DNA of 57,780 bases from an uncultured Ruminococcus sp. (GTDB lineage: Bacteria; Bacillota; Clostridia; Oscillospirales; Acutalibacteraceae): contig CACXIV010000006.1 of assembly GCA_902767845.1 (NCBI GenBank), forward strand, positions 1-57,780, in the 5' to 3' direction. This document shows, in pieces, positions 17,447 through 26,853 of this stretch. The notes beneath the pieces are model-generated. The model made no database searches, was not told the origin of the DNA, and saw only the letters and a list, made by a program, of their open reading frames with translations. The position numbers were made by a program, and so were the translations under genes. The number at the start of each line of letters is the position of its first letter. Positions within the stretch are counted from its first letter, which is position 1.

Positions 17447-18307
17447 GTGTTCGGATATCTACAGATCCATAAGGACGAGCTAAAAGTTAAGGAATACGAG
17501 GCATACAAGTCCGTTTACTGCGGTCTGTGCAAACAGCTCGGTAAGGATTACGGCATATTATCGCGCCTTATACTCAGCTACGACTGTACCTTTTACGCCG
17601 TTATGCTCATGTCGCTTGATCGCTCGTGTACGGGTTTTCATGACGGAAGGTGCCGATTCAATCCGCTAAAAAAATGTAAATTTGCCGATTGCCGCGGCGA
17701 CGCCTACAGCAAGGCGGCGGCTTTGTCTGTCATTTCAGCCTATTATAAGATATTAGACGATATAAACGACAGCGGTTTTTTCAGGCGCGCGGCATGCAGG
17801 ATAGTCAAGCCGGCGTTTCACCGCCGAGAGAAAAAAGCTTCAAAGCGCTATCCTGAAATCGACAATATCGTCAGAGAGATGATGCAAAACCAGCAAAAAG
17901 CCGAGAGCGATCCCGACGTAACTGTGGATTCAGCCGCCGATCCCACGGCAAAAATGATCTCTGGCATCATTTCTCTTGAGGCAAAGGACGATATCCAGCG
18001 CAGGGTGCTCAGCGAGGTGGGATATCACATTGGCAGATGGATATACCTGACCGACGCGGCTGACGACATTGAAAAAGACAAAAAGCACAACAATTTCAAC
18101 CCCTTCGTCAAGTCGGGCAAGTGCGATCAGGAATATATTTCTTCCGTGCTCAATCAGTCGCTGGCGAGGGCTTACGACGCCTATAATCTGCTCGATATAA
18201 TAGATTTTAAGCCGATAATCGAGAATATGCTCATATACGGATTCCCCAATAAACAAAATGCTGTTTTGAACAAGCAGCAGGAGGTAAAAGATGAACAATC
18301 CCTATGA
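17447..18307 (+). CDS. DUF5685 family protein
   Basis: A 286-residue member of DUF5685, recognised by the start [28 protein letters not shown] and the helical block [18 protein letters not shown]. It has a C25-x-x-C28 pair and a second Cys cluster ([14 protein letters not shown], about residues 68-81), suggesting a bound metal. The function is not established. GTG 17447 is preferred: the AAAGGAG at 17433-17439 is seven bases before it, and the family starts at MFGY. Its 3' end overlaps the J-domain gene by 17 bp. Confidence 0.82.
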   Translation: MFGYLQIHKDELKVKEYEAYKSVYCGLCKQLGKDYGILSRLILSYDCTFYAVMLMSLDRSCTGFHDGRCRFNPLKKCKFADCRGDAYSKAAALSVISAYYKILDDINDSGFFRRAACRIVKPAFHRREKKASKRYPEIDNIVREMMQNQQKAESDPDVTVDSAADPTAKMISGIISLEAKDDIQRRVLSEVGYHIGRWIYLTDAADDIEKDKKHNNFNPFVKSGKCDQEYISSVLNQSLARAYDAYNLLDIIDFKPIIENMLIYGFPNKQNAVLNKQQEVKDEQSL

Positions 18308-18896
18308 GGTGCTCGGCGTATCGCCGAACGCGACCGACGAAGAGATAAAAAAAGCATACCGAAATCTTGCCAAAAAATACCATCCCGATAATTACGCCGA
18401 CAGTCCGCTCGCGGATGTTGCCGAGCAAAAGATGAAAGAGGTCAACGAGGCGTACGACGAGATCAACCGCATGCGTCAAAAGGGCAGGGGGACAGGCTCG
18501 CAAAGCTCGGGCTCATACTCGGGCGCTCAAAACTCAAAGTATTACAGCGTAAGGATTTATATTCAGCGCAATATGATAGCCGAGGCAGAAAGGATACTCG
18601 ACGAGGCGCCTGCCTCAGAGCGTGACGCGGAATGGCATTTTCTCAAGGGAATGTGCGCGTACCGCAAGGGCTTTAACGAACAGGCAAACCAATACTTCAC
18701 CACAGCCTGCAACATGGATCCAAATAATCAGGAATACCGCACGGCAGTCAACAACATGAACCGTCAGCGCTCATACGGCTACGGCGGATATACCGCGAAT
18801 CCCGACGCGTCTGTCACGGGATGTACTATTTGCGACATCTGCTCCGCGATAATGTGCGTAAACTGCCTTTGCAACTGCTGCAGATCAGGTTTTTAG
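18291..18896 (+). CDS. J-domain protein with TPR-like middle and Cys-rich tail
   Basis: This 201-residue protein starts with a J domain (about 1-62) with HPD at 31-33, so it should stimulate an Hsp70 ATPase. It has a Gly/Ser linker, a helical TPR-like stretch (about 82-150), and a tail with seven cysteines in about 20 residues ([20 protein letters not shown]). It lacks the DnaJ zinc-finger and substrate domains, so it is not the main DnaJ. It overlaps the DUF5685 gene, which is also Cys-rich, suggesting a joint role in folding or metal loading of a client. Confidence 0.85.
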   Translation: MNNPYEVLGVSPNATDEEIKKAYRNLAKKYHPDNYADSPLADVAEQKMKEVNEAYDEINRMRQKGRGTGSQSSGSYSGAQNSKYYSVRIYIQRNMIAEAERILDEAPASERDAEWHFLKGMCAYRKGFNEQANQYFTTACNMDPNNQEYRTAVNNMNRQRSYGYGGYTANPDASVTGCTICDICSAIMCVNCLCNCCRSGF

Positions 18897-18898
18897 CC

Positions 18899-19471
18899 AT
18901 GAAAAATACATTCAGGGGAAAAACCTTCAAAATCGCCTTTTGCGGTGTGATCGCCGCTCTCGGAACGGTTTTTATGCTGCTTACCTCGGTGATCCCGATA
19001 GGTACATACGCTATTCCGATATTCGCCGGAGCGCTCCTGATATCAGCGGTGATAGAATTCGGAGTCAGGTGGGCGCTTGGAGTATACCTCGTCATCTCGA
19101 TCCTGTCGGCGCTTCTTGCCGGAGATAAGGAAGCGGTGGTTTTCTTTATCGCGCTGTTTGGTTACTATCCGATTCTGAAAAACGTGTTCGAGAGCAAGAT
19201 CAAAAGCAAGCCTGCTGTTATCCTTCTAAAGCTGCTCGTGTTCAATATTTCCGCGGTGGCTTCGTTCTTCTTCACAACGCTTGTTCTAAAGATCCCCGCC
19301 GAGGAATATACGGTATTCGGCGTATATGTTCCGTATGTGTTTTTGATACTGGGTAACATCATATTTTTATTATATGACAGGGCGCTTACCATATTTGTCA
19401 TTTTTTATGTAAAAGTTATCGCCCCAAAGCTTTTTCCCGGGGCAAAAAGGAATAACTTTCCGCCTAAATAA
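18899..19471 (+). CDS. polytopic membrane protein of unknown function
   Basis: A 190-residue protein with about five or six membrane helices and a basic tail. The size and the N-terminal FKIAFCGVIAALGTVFMLLTSVIP recall S components of energy-coupling-factor vitamin transporters, but no substrate signature is seen. The frame opens at 18821, but ATG 18899 lies two bases past the J-domain stop and gives a sensible N-terminus. It is probably co-transcribed with the J-domain gene. Confidence 0.68.
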   Translation: MKNTFRGKTFKIAFCGVIAALGTVFMLLTSVIPIGTYAIPIFAGALLISAVIEFGVRWALGVYLVISILSALLAGDKEAVVFFIALFGYYPILKNVFESKIKSKPAVILLKLLVFNISAVASFFFTTLVLKIPAEEYTVFGVYVPYVFLILGNIIFLLYDRALTIFVIFYVKVIAPKLFPGAKRNNFPPK

Positions 19472-19475
19472 GCAA

Positions 19476-19504
19476 TTGCAAAAAGCGTTGCTTTATGATA
19501 TAAT
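19476..19504 (+). promoter_or_regulatory. promoter of the large secreted protein
   Basis: TTGCAA (19476-19481) and TATAAT (19499-19504) with a 17-nt spacer. It starts four bases after the previous stop codon, so the big gene has its own promoter. The ribosome site GAAGGTG (19524-19530) precedes ATG 19536. Confidence 0.72.
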
Positions 19505-19535
19505 AAAGAATAATATTTTGATTGAAGGTGTAAAA

Positions 19536-22500
19536 ATGAGATCAATGACATTAAAAAGATCTTTGAGCGTTATTCTGTCGATCGTTTTTATTTTGTCTGT
19601 TCTTACCGCTGCGGTACCTTTGACCGTTCAGGCGGCCGACCCTACTCCGGTAGCCGGAGGCAGCGGTTACATAACGGATAATTATGTAAACCTTCGTTCA
19701 GGCTCAGGAACAAACTATTCCATAGTGACTCAGATGATGAGAAATACCAAAGTTACGTTTGTTGACGGAAAGCTCTACAATTCCGATTGGTATAAGATCA
19801 CGGAGCACGCTACAAACAAAACAGGTTTTGTAAAAAGGGACTATGTCAAGGCGACGGCGTCGTCGACGATCACGCTTTCAAACACATACAATACAATTTA
19901 CGTCGGCACAAAGCTCGCTATCACGGCATATGACGTTTCATCTGTAACATGGTCAACATCCGACGCCTCGGTTGCTGTCGTTGACGGCAACGGAATCGTT
20001 ACCGCGAAAGGTGCTGGTAAGGCGATAATCACTGCGAGATCCGGATCAAGCTCCGGCACCTGTACCGTAGTCGTCAAAAACGGCACGGCGGTAGATTTGT
20101 CCAAATCCTCGCAAACCGCTTATTACGGCAATTCATTCACTCTCACTTCGTCAACAGCGGGAGTAAAGTGGTATAGCTGCAACACAAATGTTGTTACAGT
20201 ATCAAACGGTTTCGTTAAAGCGGTCGGAAAGGGATACGCGACTGTTTCCGCGTATACCGGCACAGGCTCGGCGACATGTCTTGTGCATGTTATCGATCAG
20301 CCGGCTCCTACCTTAAGATTATCAAATACAAATAACACTATTTACAAGGGAACTCAGCTTGCTATCACCGCATATGACGTTACATCCGTATCGTGGACAA
20401 GCTCAGACGTTTCTGTCGCCGAGGTTGACAGCAACGGTATAGTTACCGCAAAGGGAGCAGGTCTTGCCGCGATCACCGCCAGATCTGGATCAAAGTCTGG
20501 CGTATGCTTGGTAAACGTCAAGAACGGCACGGAAGTTAATCTTTCCGAGTCATCTCATACCGATTACCTCGGAAACATATTCACATTGACTTCAACTACC
20601 GCCGGAGTCAAGTGGTACAGCTGCAACAAAAACGTTGCTACCGTATCAAACGGAGTAATCAAAGCGGTAGGAAAAGGCTACGCGACTATTTCTGCATACA
20701 CAAACTCAGGCTCCGCCACATGCCTTGTCCATGTAATCGACCTTCCCGAGTCAAATGAAATCAAGCTGTCAAATACTTACAACACAATCTATACGGGAAC
20801 ACAGCTTGCCATAACAGCTTATAACGTAAGTCCGGTAACATGGTCAACAACCGACTCCTCGGTTGCCGTTGTTAATGAAAACGGTATTGTGACCGCAAAA
20901 GGAGCCGGCACGGCGGAGATCTGTGCCAAGTCCGGTGCAAAAATGGGAATTTGCAAGGTAGTTGTTAAAAACGGTACGGCGGTCAATATTTCAAAAACAT
21001 CTCAAACCGTTTTTCTCGGCAATTCAATCACGCTTTCTTCGACCACATCCGGAGTAAAGTGGTATAGCTGCAATCCTTCTATAGCTACTGTGTCAAACGG
21101 CGTTGTAAAGACGATCAGCAAGGGATATGTAACGATATCCGCTTACACGAGCAAAGGATCGGCAACATGCCTCGTCAATGTTACCGATCCTCCCGAATCA
21201 AATCTTATTAAGCTTTCCAACACCTACAACACGATTTATACCGGCACACAGCTTGCGATTACTGCTTATGACGTCAGCTCAGTTACTTGGTCAAGCTCAA
21301 ATTCTTCTATTGCTGAGGTAAATAATAACGGAATTGTTACCGCAAAAGGAGAGGGCACAGCGCTGATCACGGCAAAATCAGGATCTAAAATCGGAAACTG
21401 CACTGTTGTAGTCAAAGACGGAACAGCTGTCAATATTTCCAAAACCGCTCAGACGGCTTATCTTGGCAACTCCTTTACACTGACATCTTCAACGTCCGGA
21501 GTCAAGTGGTATAGCTGCAACAAAAGCATCGCGACCGTTTCAAACGGAGTTGTCAAGGCGGTAGAAAAAGGCTATGTTACGATTTCGGCGTACACAAGCA
21601 CCGGCTCGGCTACCTGTCTTGTTCATGTTATTGATCCTCCCGATTCAAGCCTTCTCAAGCTATCAAATACTTACAACACTATATATAAAGGCACACAGCT
21701 TGCTATAACCGCGTATGACGTTTCATCGGCGGAATGGTCAAGCTCAGACACTTCTGTCGCGACAGTTGACGGCAGCGGTATTGTAACTGCAAAGGGAGCA
21801 GGCTCCGTACTCATTACAGCAAAATCAGGATCAAAAATCGGCAATTGCCGGGTCATCGTTAAGAACGGCACAACGGTAAATATTTCCAAGACTTCGCAGA
21901 CCGCGTATCTCGGCAATTCCTTTACACTGTCCTCAACAACATCCGGAGTAAAATGGTACAGCTGTAATCCTTCGATCGCAACCGTATCAAACGGCGTTGT
22001 AAAGACGCTTTCAAAAGGCTATGTTACGATCTCCGCGTATACAAGCACGGGATCCGCTACCTGTCTTGTCCACGTTATAGATCAGCCTTCAACCTCTATC
22101 AAGCTTTCAAATACGAACAATACAATTTACGCGGGAACACAGCTTGCTATTACCGCTTACAATGTCAGCTCGGTAACATGGAAAAGCTCTAATACGTCTG
22201 TCGCTACCGTAGATAACCGTGGAGTGGTTACAGCCGTAGCCCCCGGCAACGCGGTTATCACTGCCACATCAGGCGGAAACAGCGGAACCTGTAACGTAAA
22301 AGTATTATCCAATTCATTGGTCAATATTTCGTCTAATTCCATATCAAGCTTACCGTGCGGAAAATCGATTCTCTTAAAATCAACTACTACCGGAGTCAAG
22401 TGGTATTCCTCAAACAGAAATATTGCTGTTGTCAATAACGGAGTCGTCGATACAAAGGCCACCGGACTTGTTACCATCTCCGCATATACCTCGTACGGTT

Positions 22501-23648
22501 CGTCAACCTGTCTGATCAACGTAACCTCAAAAGAAAACGTCAGATTTGTATATGCTACTCCCAATTCATCGCCCAAAAACTCAAACGTTACCTTCAACGC
22601 GATAACCGATCTCGACAAGACCGATTTGTATTTCATGGTTTCAAACGGTTCTACCTCATATAAGGTTGCCGCAACAAGCAAGAAAAAGGTTGACGATACC
22701 CTGGTTTGGTCGGGAAGTCACGTTCTTTCCATCTCGGGCAAGTGGAACATTAAGGCTTATTCAAAAACAAACGCAAGCGATACTTACTCTACTACAAACA
22801 CAAGCGGAGAGGGAGAGGCGTTTGTAACCAATTCCTCGGACATGGTAACCACTGTACTCGGCGAGCGCAGGGCAAGCGATCAGATCATCAGTCTTATTGC
22901 GAACTATGAGGGCTTCCTTCCGGTTGTGACGGCGGATTCGATCACTTCTGATCCAACCGTCGGTTACGGCAAGGTAGTTACCAAAAACGAGATGTTCTAT
23001 AACAATCTTAATACGAATGAGGCTTACGCTTATCTCTGCCAGACCGTAAATTCGGGCGGTTATACAACAAGAACAAACGCGTTCCTTACCAGCAACAGCA
23101 TCAAGTTCAATCAGCGCCAGTTTGACGCGCTCGTATGTTTCGCGTATAACGTTGGTTCATACGCGATCTACAATGATTCGGATCTTCAGAACGTGCTATT
23201 AAGTACAGGTACATCCGGTACGATAAAAGCCGGTGGTTCCGGATATGTAAATGACAGCGCAGTAAATCTCAGAAGCGGTCCGGGCACAAACTACTCCCGG
23301 ATCCAATTGATGTCCGCTAACACCGCGTTCACCTTTGTTGACGGCATCCTTTACAACTCGCACTGGTACAGGATCAAGCTTACAAACGGCACCGAGGGTT
23401 ATATCTATTCCGACTACGCGACCGCTTCAGGCGGAACAAGAGATCTCAAAAATGTGAACATGCAGAACTTTGTAGACAAGTTCTTCCAGTATCATCACGC
23501 TTCCGGATCATGCTATTGGGGCTTGCTTTACAGAAGGATCGACGAGGGAGAGATATTCTTCTACGGAGACTATGTCCGCGACGGTCAGAACAACAAAAAA
23601 CACTTCAACTTTACATGCCGCGTAAACGGCAGCTTCTCAATAAGCTGA
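19536..23648 (+). CDS. secreted modular cell-wall protein: SH3b, Big_2 repeats, GH24-like lysozyme
   Basis: A 1,370-residue exported protein. A signal peptide (1 to about 33, VQA-A) is followed by an SH3b domain (about 41-108, VNLRSGSGTNYS). Six tandem units of about 148 residues follow, each holding two Big_2 Ig-like domains (LSNTYNTIY...ITAYD and GNSFTL...GVKWYSCN). After about residue 1000 there is a linker domain and then a phage-type (GH24-like) lysozyme: catalytic-type E1125 in IANYEGF, TVGYGKV, and FDALVCFAYNVGS. A second SH3b (about 1234-1300) interrupts it before its last part (CYWGLLYRRIDEGEIFF, about 1325). No LPxTG anchor is present. The likely role is peptidoglycan binding and cleavage, or a surface adhesin. 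Confidence 0.88.
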   Translation: MRSMTLKRSLSVILSIVFILSVLTAAVPLTVQAADPTPVAGGSGYITDNYVNLRSGSGTNYSIVTQMMRNTKVTFVDGKLYNSDWYKITEHATNKTGFVKRDYVKATASSTITLSNTYNTIYVGTKLAITAYDVSSVTWSTSDASVAVVDGNGIVTAKGAGKAIITARSGSSSGTCTVVVKNGTAVDLSKSSQTAYYGNSFTLTSSTAGVKWYSCNTNVVTVSNGFVKAVGKGYATVSAYTGTGSATCLVHVIDQPAPTLRLSNTNNTIYKGTQLAITAYDVTSVSWTSSDVSVAEVDSNGIVTAKGAGLAAITARSGSKSGVCLVNVKNGTEVNLSESSHTDYLGNIFTLTSTTAGVKWYSCNKNVATVSNGVIKAVGKGYATISAYTNSGSATCLVHVIDLPESNEIKLSNTYNTIYTGTQLAITAYNVSPVTWSTTDSSVAVVNENGIVTAKGAGTAEICAKSGAKMGICKVVVKNGTAVNISKTSQTVFLGNSITLSSTTSGVKWYSCNPSIATVSNGVVKTISKGYVTISAYTSKGSATCLVNVTDPPESNLIKLSNTYNTIYTGTQLAITAYDVSSVTWSSSNSSIAEVNNNGIVTAKGEGTALITAKSGSKIGNCTVVVKDGTAVNISKTAQTAYLGNSFTLTSSTSGVKWYSCNKSIATVSNGVVKAVEKGYVTISAYTSTGSATCLVHVIDPPDSSLLKLSNTYNTIYKGTQLAITAYDVSSAEWSSSDTSVATVDGSGIVTAKGAGSVLITAKSGSKIGNCRVIVKNGTTVNISKTSQTAYLGNSFTLSSTTSGVKWYSCNPSIATVSNGVVKTLSKGYVTISAYTSTGSATCLVHVIDQPSTSIKLSNTNNTIYAGTQLAITAYNVSSVTWKSSNTSVATVDNRGVVTAVAPGNAVITATSGGNSGTCNVKVLSNSLVNISSNSISSLPCGKSILLKSTTTGVKWYSSNRNIAVVNNGVVDTKATGLVTISAYTSYGSSTCLINVTSKENVRFVYATPNSSPKNSNVTFNAITDLDKTDLYFMVSNGSTSYKVAATSKKKVDDTLVWSGSHVLSISGKWNIKAYSKTNASDTYSTTNTSGEGEAFVTNSSDMVTTVLGERRASDQIISLIANYEGFLPVVTADSITSDPTVGYGKVVTKNEMFYNNLNTNEAYAYLCQTVNSGGYTTRTNAFLTSNSIKFNQRQFDALVCFAYNVGSYAIYNDSDLQNVLLSTGTSGTIKAGGSGYVNDSAVNLRSGPGTNYSRIQLMSANTAFTFVDGILYNSHWYRIKLTNGTEGYIYSDYATASGGTRDLKNVNMQNFVDKFFQYHHASGSCYWGLLYRRIDEGEIFFYGDYVRDGQNNKKHFNFTCRVNGSFSIS
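19870..22520 (+). repeat. six coding tandem repeats of about 444 bp (Big_2 pairs)
   Basis: Unit starts, judged by the LSNTxNTIY motif, fall near 19877, 20319, 20766, 21213, 21658 and 22103, giving periods of 442-447 bp. Units 3 to 5 look most alike, and the last unit is the most diverged. The DNA of neighbouring units differs mainly at third codon positions, so the array is not a recent expansion. Confidence 0.85.
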
Positions 23649-23661
23649 TATATAACGATTT

Positions 23662-23692
23662 CGGAATAGCGGAAACATCCGCTATTCCGTTA
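23662..23692 (+). terminator. hairpin after the large secreted protein
   Basis: A perfect 12-bp stem (23662-23673 with 23678-23689) with a four-base AACA loop, followed by TTATTG. The stem is strong but the T-tract is poor, so some read-through into proC is possible. Confidence 0.65.
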
Positions 23693-23718
23693 TTGCGGTT
23701 CAGCGGAAAGGCAATAAT

Positions 23719-24516
23719 ATGAAAAAAATAGGATTCATCGGCGCCGGCAACATGGCGACCGCGATAATCAGGGGCCTGATCGCTCAAAACGGAAACGGCG
23801 ACAACATCAATGTATTCGACGTCAGCGCGGAAAAACTCGAAGAAATATCCAAGCTCGGCGTAAACGCTCTTGCTTCATCAGCGGATGTGGTAAATTCAAG
23901 CGACATCATCGTCCTCGCCGTTAAGCCCCAGAACTACTCCGAGGTGCTCGAAGCTCTTAAACCTGTCGTAAATACAGGCAAAACCTTCGTTTCGATCGCG
24001 GCGGGAATTTCGATCGGATATGTTCAAAAAGCGCTCGGCTGCGAATGTCCCGTGGTCAGGGTTATGCCCAATACTCCGCTTCTGCTCAAAAAGGGCGCCT
24101 CAGCGCTCTGCCCCTCGGACAATATTTCGGACGAGGACAGGGATATCGTATATAAAATGTTCTCGGGCAGCGGAGTCTGCGAGTACATCACAGAGGATCA
24201 CATGAACGAGATAATCGCCGTAAACGGCAGCAGCCCGGCGTATATTTATCTCTTTGCCAAGGCCATGGCGGATTACGCCGTAAGCGTGGGGATCGACTAC
24301 GACAAGGCGCTGAACCTTATCTGCGCCACGCTCGAAGGCTCGGCGGCTATGCTCAGAGAAAGCGGCGACACCCCCGATGTGCTTATTCAGAAGGTAAGCT
24401 CAAAGGGCGGCACGACTATCGAGGCGCTTAATAAGCTCAGGGAGCACGGCTTTACCGACGCGATAACCGACGCGATGAAGGCTTGCACCAAGCGCGCCGA
24501 GGAGCTCGGAAAGTAA
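23719..24516 (+). CDS. proC: pyrroline-5-carboxylate reductase
   Basis: A 265-residue enzyme that reduces pyrroline-5-carboxylate to proline with NAD(P)H. The Rossmann start GFIGAGNMA, the VVRVMPNTP motif, and the C-terminal SSKGGTTIEAL block are all present. Length is typical. GGAAAGG precedes the ATG. No other proline genes are near. Confidence 0.94.
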   Translation: MKKIGFIGAGNMATAIIRGLIAQNGNGDNINVFDVSAEKLEEISKLGVNALASSADVVNSSDIIVLAVKPQNYSEVLEALKPVVNTGKTFVSIAAGISIGYVQKALGCECPVVRVMPNTPLLLKKGASALCPSDNISDEDRDIVYKMFSGSGVCEYITEDHMNEIIAVNGSSPAYIYLFAKAMADYAVSVGIDYDKALNLICATLEGSAAMLRESGDTPDVLIQKVSSKGGTTIEALNKLREHGFTDAITDAMKACTKRAEELGK

Positions 24517-24570
24517 TAATAATAAAGCGTTCCGCATATTATAGGACAAACTATAAGAGAGGAACGTTTT

Positions 24571-25242
24571 ATGAAAGGAATAGTATTATCACTCGGCGTA
24601 CCAAAGAGGGCAAAGCGCAGGTTTCCAAGGCTTCCGGCGCCCGATTTCAGGTACATATTCAGGCGCTACGGCATAACGCTCATCTTTGTTTTGCTGATTT
24701 TAGCCGGTATGGTCTTAGGCGCGCTCTACTCGCGGTCTGCCGATACAAAAGCGCTTGAATCGCTCGACTTTTTGTTCACAACAAACCTCGGCTCAAGGCT
24801 GTCGCAGAGCGCTATCGGCACATTTTGCGCATGCTTCGCGTCCGACTTTATATTTCTTGTCTGCGCTTTCCTTTTCGGGACAGCTCCGTGGGGACTGCCG
24901 TTTGAATTTGCGTCTGTAATGTTCAAGGGGTTCGGTATCGGCGTCACCGCCGCGTACCTGTATATCTCTCACGGCTTGAGCGGAGTCGGCTTTTACCTGC
25001 TCGTACTGCTGCCCGGAACCTTTTTGTTCTGTATGGCGCTGGCGGTTTTTTCAGCCTCAGCCTTTGAGTTTTCAAAAAGGATGTTTGTTATGACCGCGTG
25101 CAGAGCGGTACCGCTCTCGTCGGCGAGGGAAGGCCTGCTTAGGCTCGGTTCAAAATTTTTAACAGCGCTGATATTTACCTTTGCGGCTTCGCTGCTCGAC
25201 ACCTTGCTGTGGTCGATGTTTGCCGGAGCGTTCAAGTTCTAA
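24571..25242 (+). CDS. SpoIIM-like membrane protein
   Basis: A 223-residue protein with about five membrane helices. The block FKGFGIGVTAAYLYISHGLSGVGFYLLVLLPGTF (about 112-150) resembles the SpoIIM family (Pfam SpoIIM), which in spore formers works in the engulfment complex with SpoIID and SpoIIP. The similarity is read by eye and the N-terminus carries an extra basic segment, so a non-sporulation relative is possible. GAGAGGAACG lies before ATG. It is 54 bp after proC. Confidence 0.6.
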   Translation: MKGIVLSLGVPKRAKRRFPRLPAPDFRYIFRRYGITLIFVLLILAGMVLGALYSRSADTKALESLDFLFTTNLGSRLSQSAIGTFCACFASDFIFLVCAFLFGTAPWGLPFEFASVMFKGFGIGVTAAYLYISHGLSGVGFYLLVLLPGTFLFCMALAVFSASAFEFSKRMFVMTACRAVPLSSAREGLLRLGSKFLTALIFTFAASLLDTLLWSMFAGAFKF

Positions 25243-25263
25243 TCATAGTTTTCGGAGGACGAT

Positions 25264-26229
25264 ATGGCGTCAAAAAGCTCAACCTTTCCGCTTTCAAGGG
25301 TTTTCGGCAATTTATTCCGCGGATTTCCGCGGCTTTTGCTTACAAACCTTATTTTCGCGGTTCCGTCGGCGGTGTTTTTCGCGCTGTTTTACGCGGTAAA
25401 CAAACTGACGGGTATCAATTCAAACTTCATATTGTTTCTGACCGTGATCCCGGTTTTTCCGTTCTACGCGGGCGTGGTTCAGGTCAGCACGCATATTTCT
25501 CAGGGAAGGACGGACGTCGTAGTATTCCAAAACTTCGTCGCGGCGGTCAAGGAGAATTTTCTCAGATTTCTCGTCCACGGCGTCGTGGCGTATCTCGCGG
25601 TATTTTTCAGCTACTGGTCGATTAACCTCTACGCCGGTCTCTCGGGAAAAAGCTGGATATTCTTTGTATTTCTGGCAATAAGTATTATTATAGCGCTGTT
25701 CTTTATGCTGATGTTCTTTTACATCCCGTCAATGACTGTCACCTTTGACATCTCGATGAAGGACATCTACAAAAACAGCTTTTTAATGAGCTTCGGCGAG
25801 TTCAAGCATAACCTGCTCGCGATATTCGGGCTGTTTTTGCTTGTTGTATTCTGCACCTCGATCCTTTTGTGCTGTTCGGGGTCGGCAGTCGCTCTGATGA
25901 TCGTCACCGCGGTGCTCGCGCTGTTCATAGTGCCCTCGGTATCGTCGTTCATCATTAATTCCGCGGTATACCAAAGAATGTACGTGATGATAGTCGATAA
26001 CTCCGCCGAGAGCAAAAACGTCGACAAAAAGCTCAGCGAAAAGCGCAGCGAGCTTGCGGACAGAAAAAACAAAAATCAAAAAAAGGCTCCCGATTACGAG
26101 GAGCTCAAAAAGCTTGATATAGACGAATCCGCCGACGCGGACGAGTATATATATTTTAACGGCAGAATGATGAAACGCGGAACGCTTCTTAAACTAAAGA
26201 AGGAAGCGCTTGAAAAGGAGATGGAATAA
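25264..26229 (+). CDS. DUF624/YesL-like membrane protein
   Basis: A 321-residue protein with about six membrane helices in the first 240 residues. The pattern (an N-terminal FPLSRVFGNLFRGFPRLLLTN, then FYAGVVQVSTHISQGR, then SMTVTFDISMKDIYKNSFLMSFGE) is reminiscent of DUF624 (YesL). A charged cytoplasmic tail follows (about 245-321). The function is unknown. RBS GGAGG lies before ATG 25264. The next gene starts right at its stop. Confidence 0.6.
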   Translation: MASKSSTFPLSRVFGNLFRGFPRLLLTNLIFAVPSAVFFALFYAVNKLTGINSNFILFLTVIPVFPFYAGVVQVSTHISQGRTDVVVFQNFVAAVKENFLRFLVHGVVAYLAVFFSYWSINLYAGLSGKSWIFFVFLAISIIIALFFMLMFFYIPSMTVTFDISMKDIYKNSFLMSFGEFKHNLLAIFGLFLLVVFCTSILLCCSGSAVALMIVTAVLALFIVPSVSSFIINSAVYQRMYVMIVDNSAESKNVDKKLSEKRSELADRKNKNQKKAPDYEELKKLDIDESADADEYIYFNGRMMKRGTLLKLKKEALEKEME

Positions 26230-26850
26230 TTGGCAGGAAAACACAGTCAGCAAACTTCAAAATCAAAGGCTCCCGTAATTATTATTATCGTTATATCGGT
26301 GATCATAGTCGCCGCGGCAGCGGTATTCGCAGTGATGTTCTTCAACGGCGCGTTCGGAAATAAGGAAAGCGAACAGCCGACGACAGCTCCGACCACCGCA
26401 GTCGCCGATACAACGGCGCAGGCTATGCACGGTCAAACTCAGACCACTGCTCCCGCAACTCAGGCTACGGGTAACAGCACCGGCACCGACGAGACTGTCG
26501 CCGTTGTCGTTCCCACAGAGGAAGAGGGGGAGGTCACATATTTTAACGCCACCTTTATCCCCAACGGAACGGTAGTTGATACCTATACGGGCGAAAACAC
26601 CTCGCTCAGAGAGGTTTTCGGAAGCGGTTACAATACCGAAGGCGTAATCACCTTCAACAGCGACGGAACCTTCTCCGATACCATCGCCTCGACCGAGGCT
26701 TCGACCGGCGGCTATGTCGTTCAGAACGAGAAGATCATCGCCACCTACTCAAACGATAAAAACATGGATATCACCGTCACCGAATGGGACGGCAACACCC
26801 CCGTCAGCTTCTATATCGTTTACGCGGGTTATGAAGTTTATTTCGGATAA
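26230..26850 (+). CDS. membrane-anchored extracellular protein (paralogue of 26854)
   Basis: A 206-residue protein with an N-terminal membrane helix (about 16-38), a Thr/Ala/Gln-rich linker (about 44-90) and a C-terminal beta-rich domain with GVITFNSDGTF and a final YEVYFG. The C-terminal domain resembles that of the next gene (GSLTFEKDGTF, YTVYFG), so the two are probably tandem paralogues. TTG 26230 directly follows the upstream stop, with AAAGGAG about ten bases before. No function is known. Confidence 0.7.
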   Translation: MAGKHSQQTSKSKAPVIIIIVISVIIVAAAAVFAVMFFNGAFGNKESEQPTTAPTTAVADTTAQAMHGQTQTTAPATQATGNSTGTDETVAVVVPTEEEGEVTYFNATFIPNGTVVDTYTGENTSLREVFGSGYNTEGVITFNSDGTFSDTIASTEASTGGYVVQNEKIIATYSNDKNMDITVTEWDGNTPVSFYIVYAGYEVYFG

Positions 26851-26853
26851 ATT

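Noticed and set aside
18899-19471. Firm call as an ECF transporter S component
   Set aside because: Only size and helix number agree; no substrate-family motif or nearby EcfA/EcfT gene is visible.
19870-22520. Regular repeats that might be a CRISPR array
   Set aside because: Units are about 444 bp, coding throughout in one frame, and encode Ig-like domains; there are no short repeats with unique spacers.
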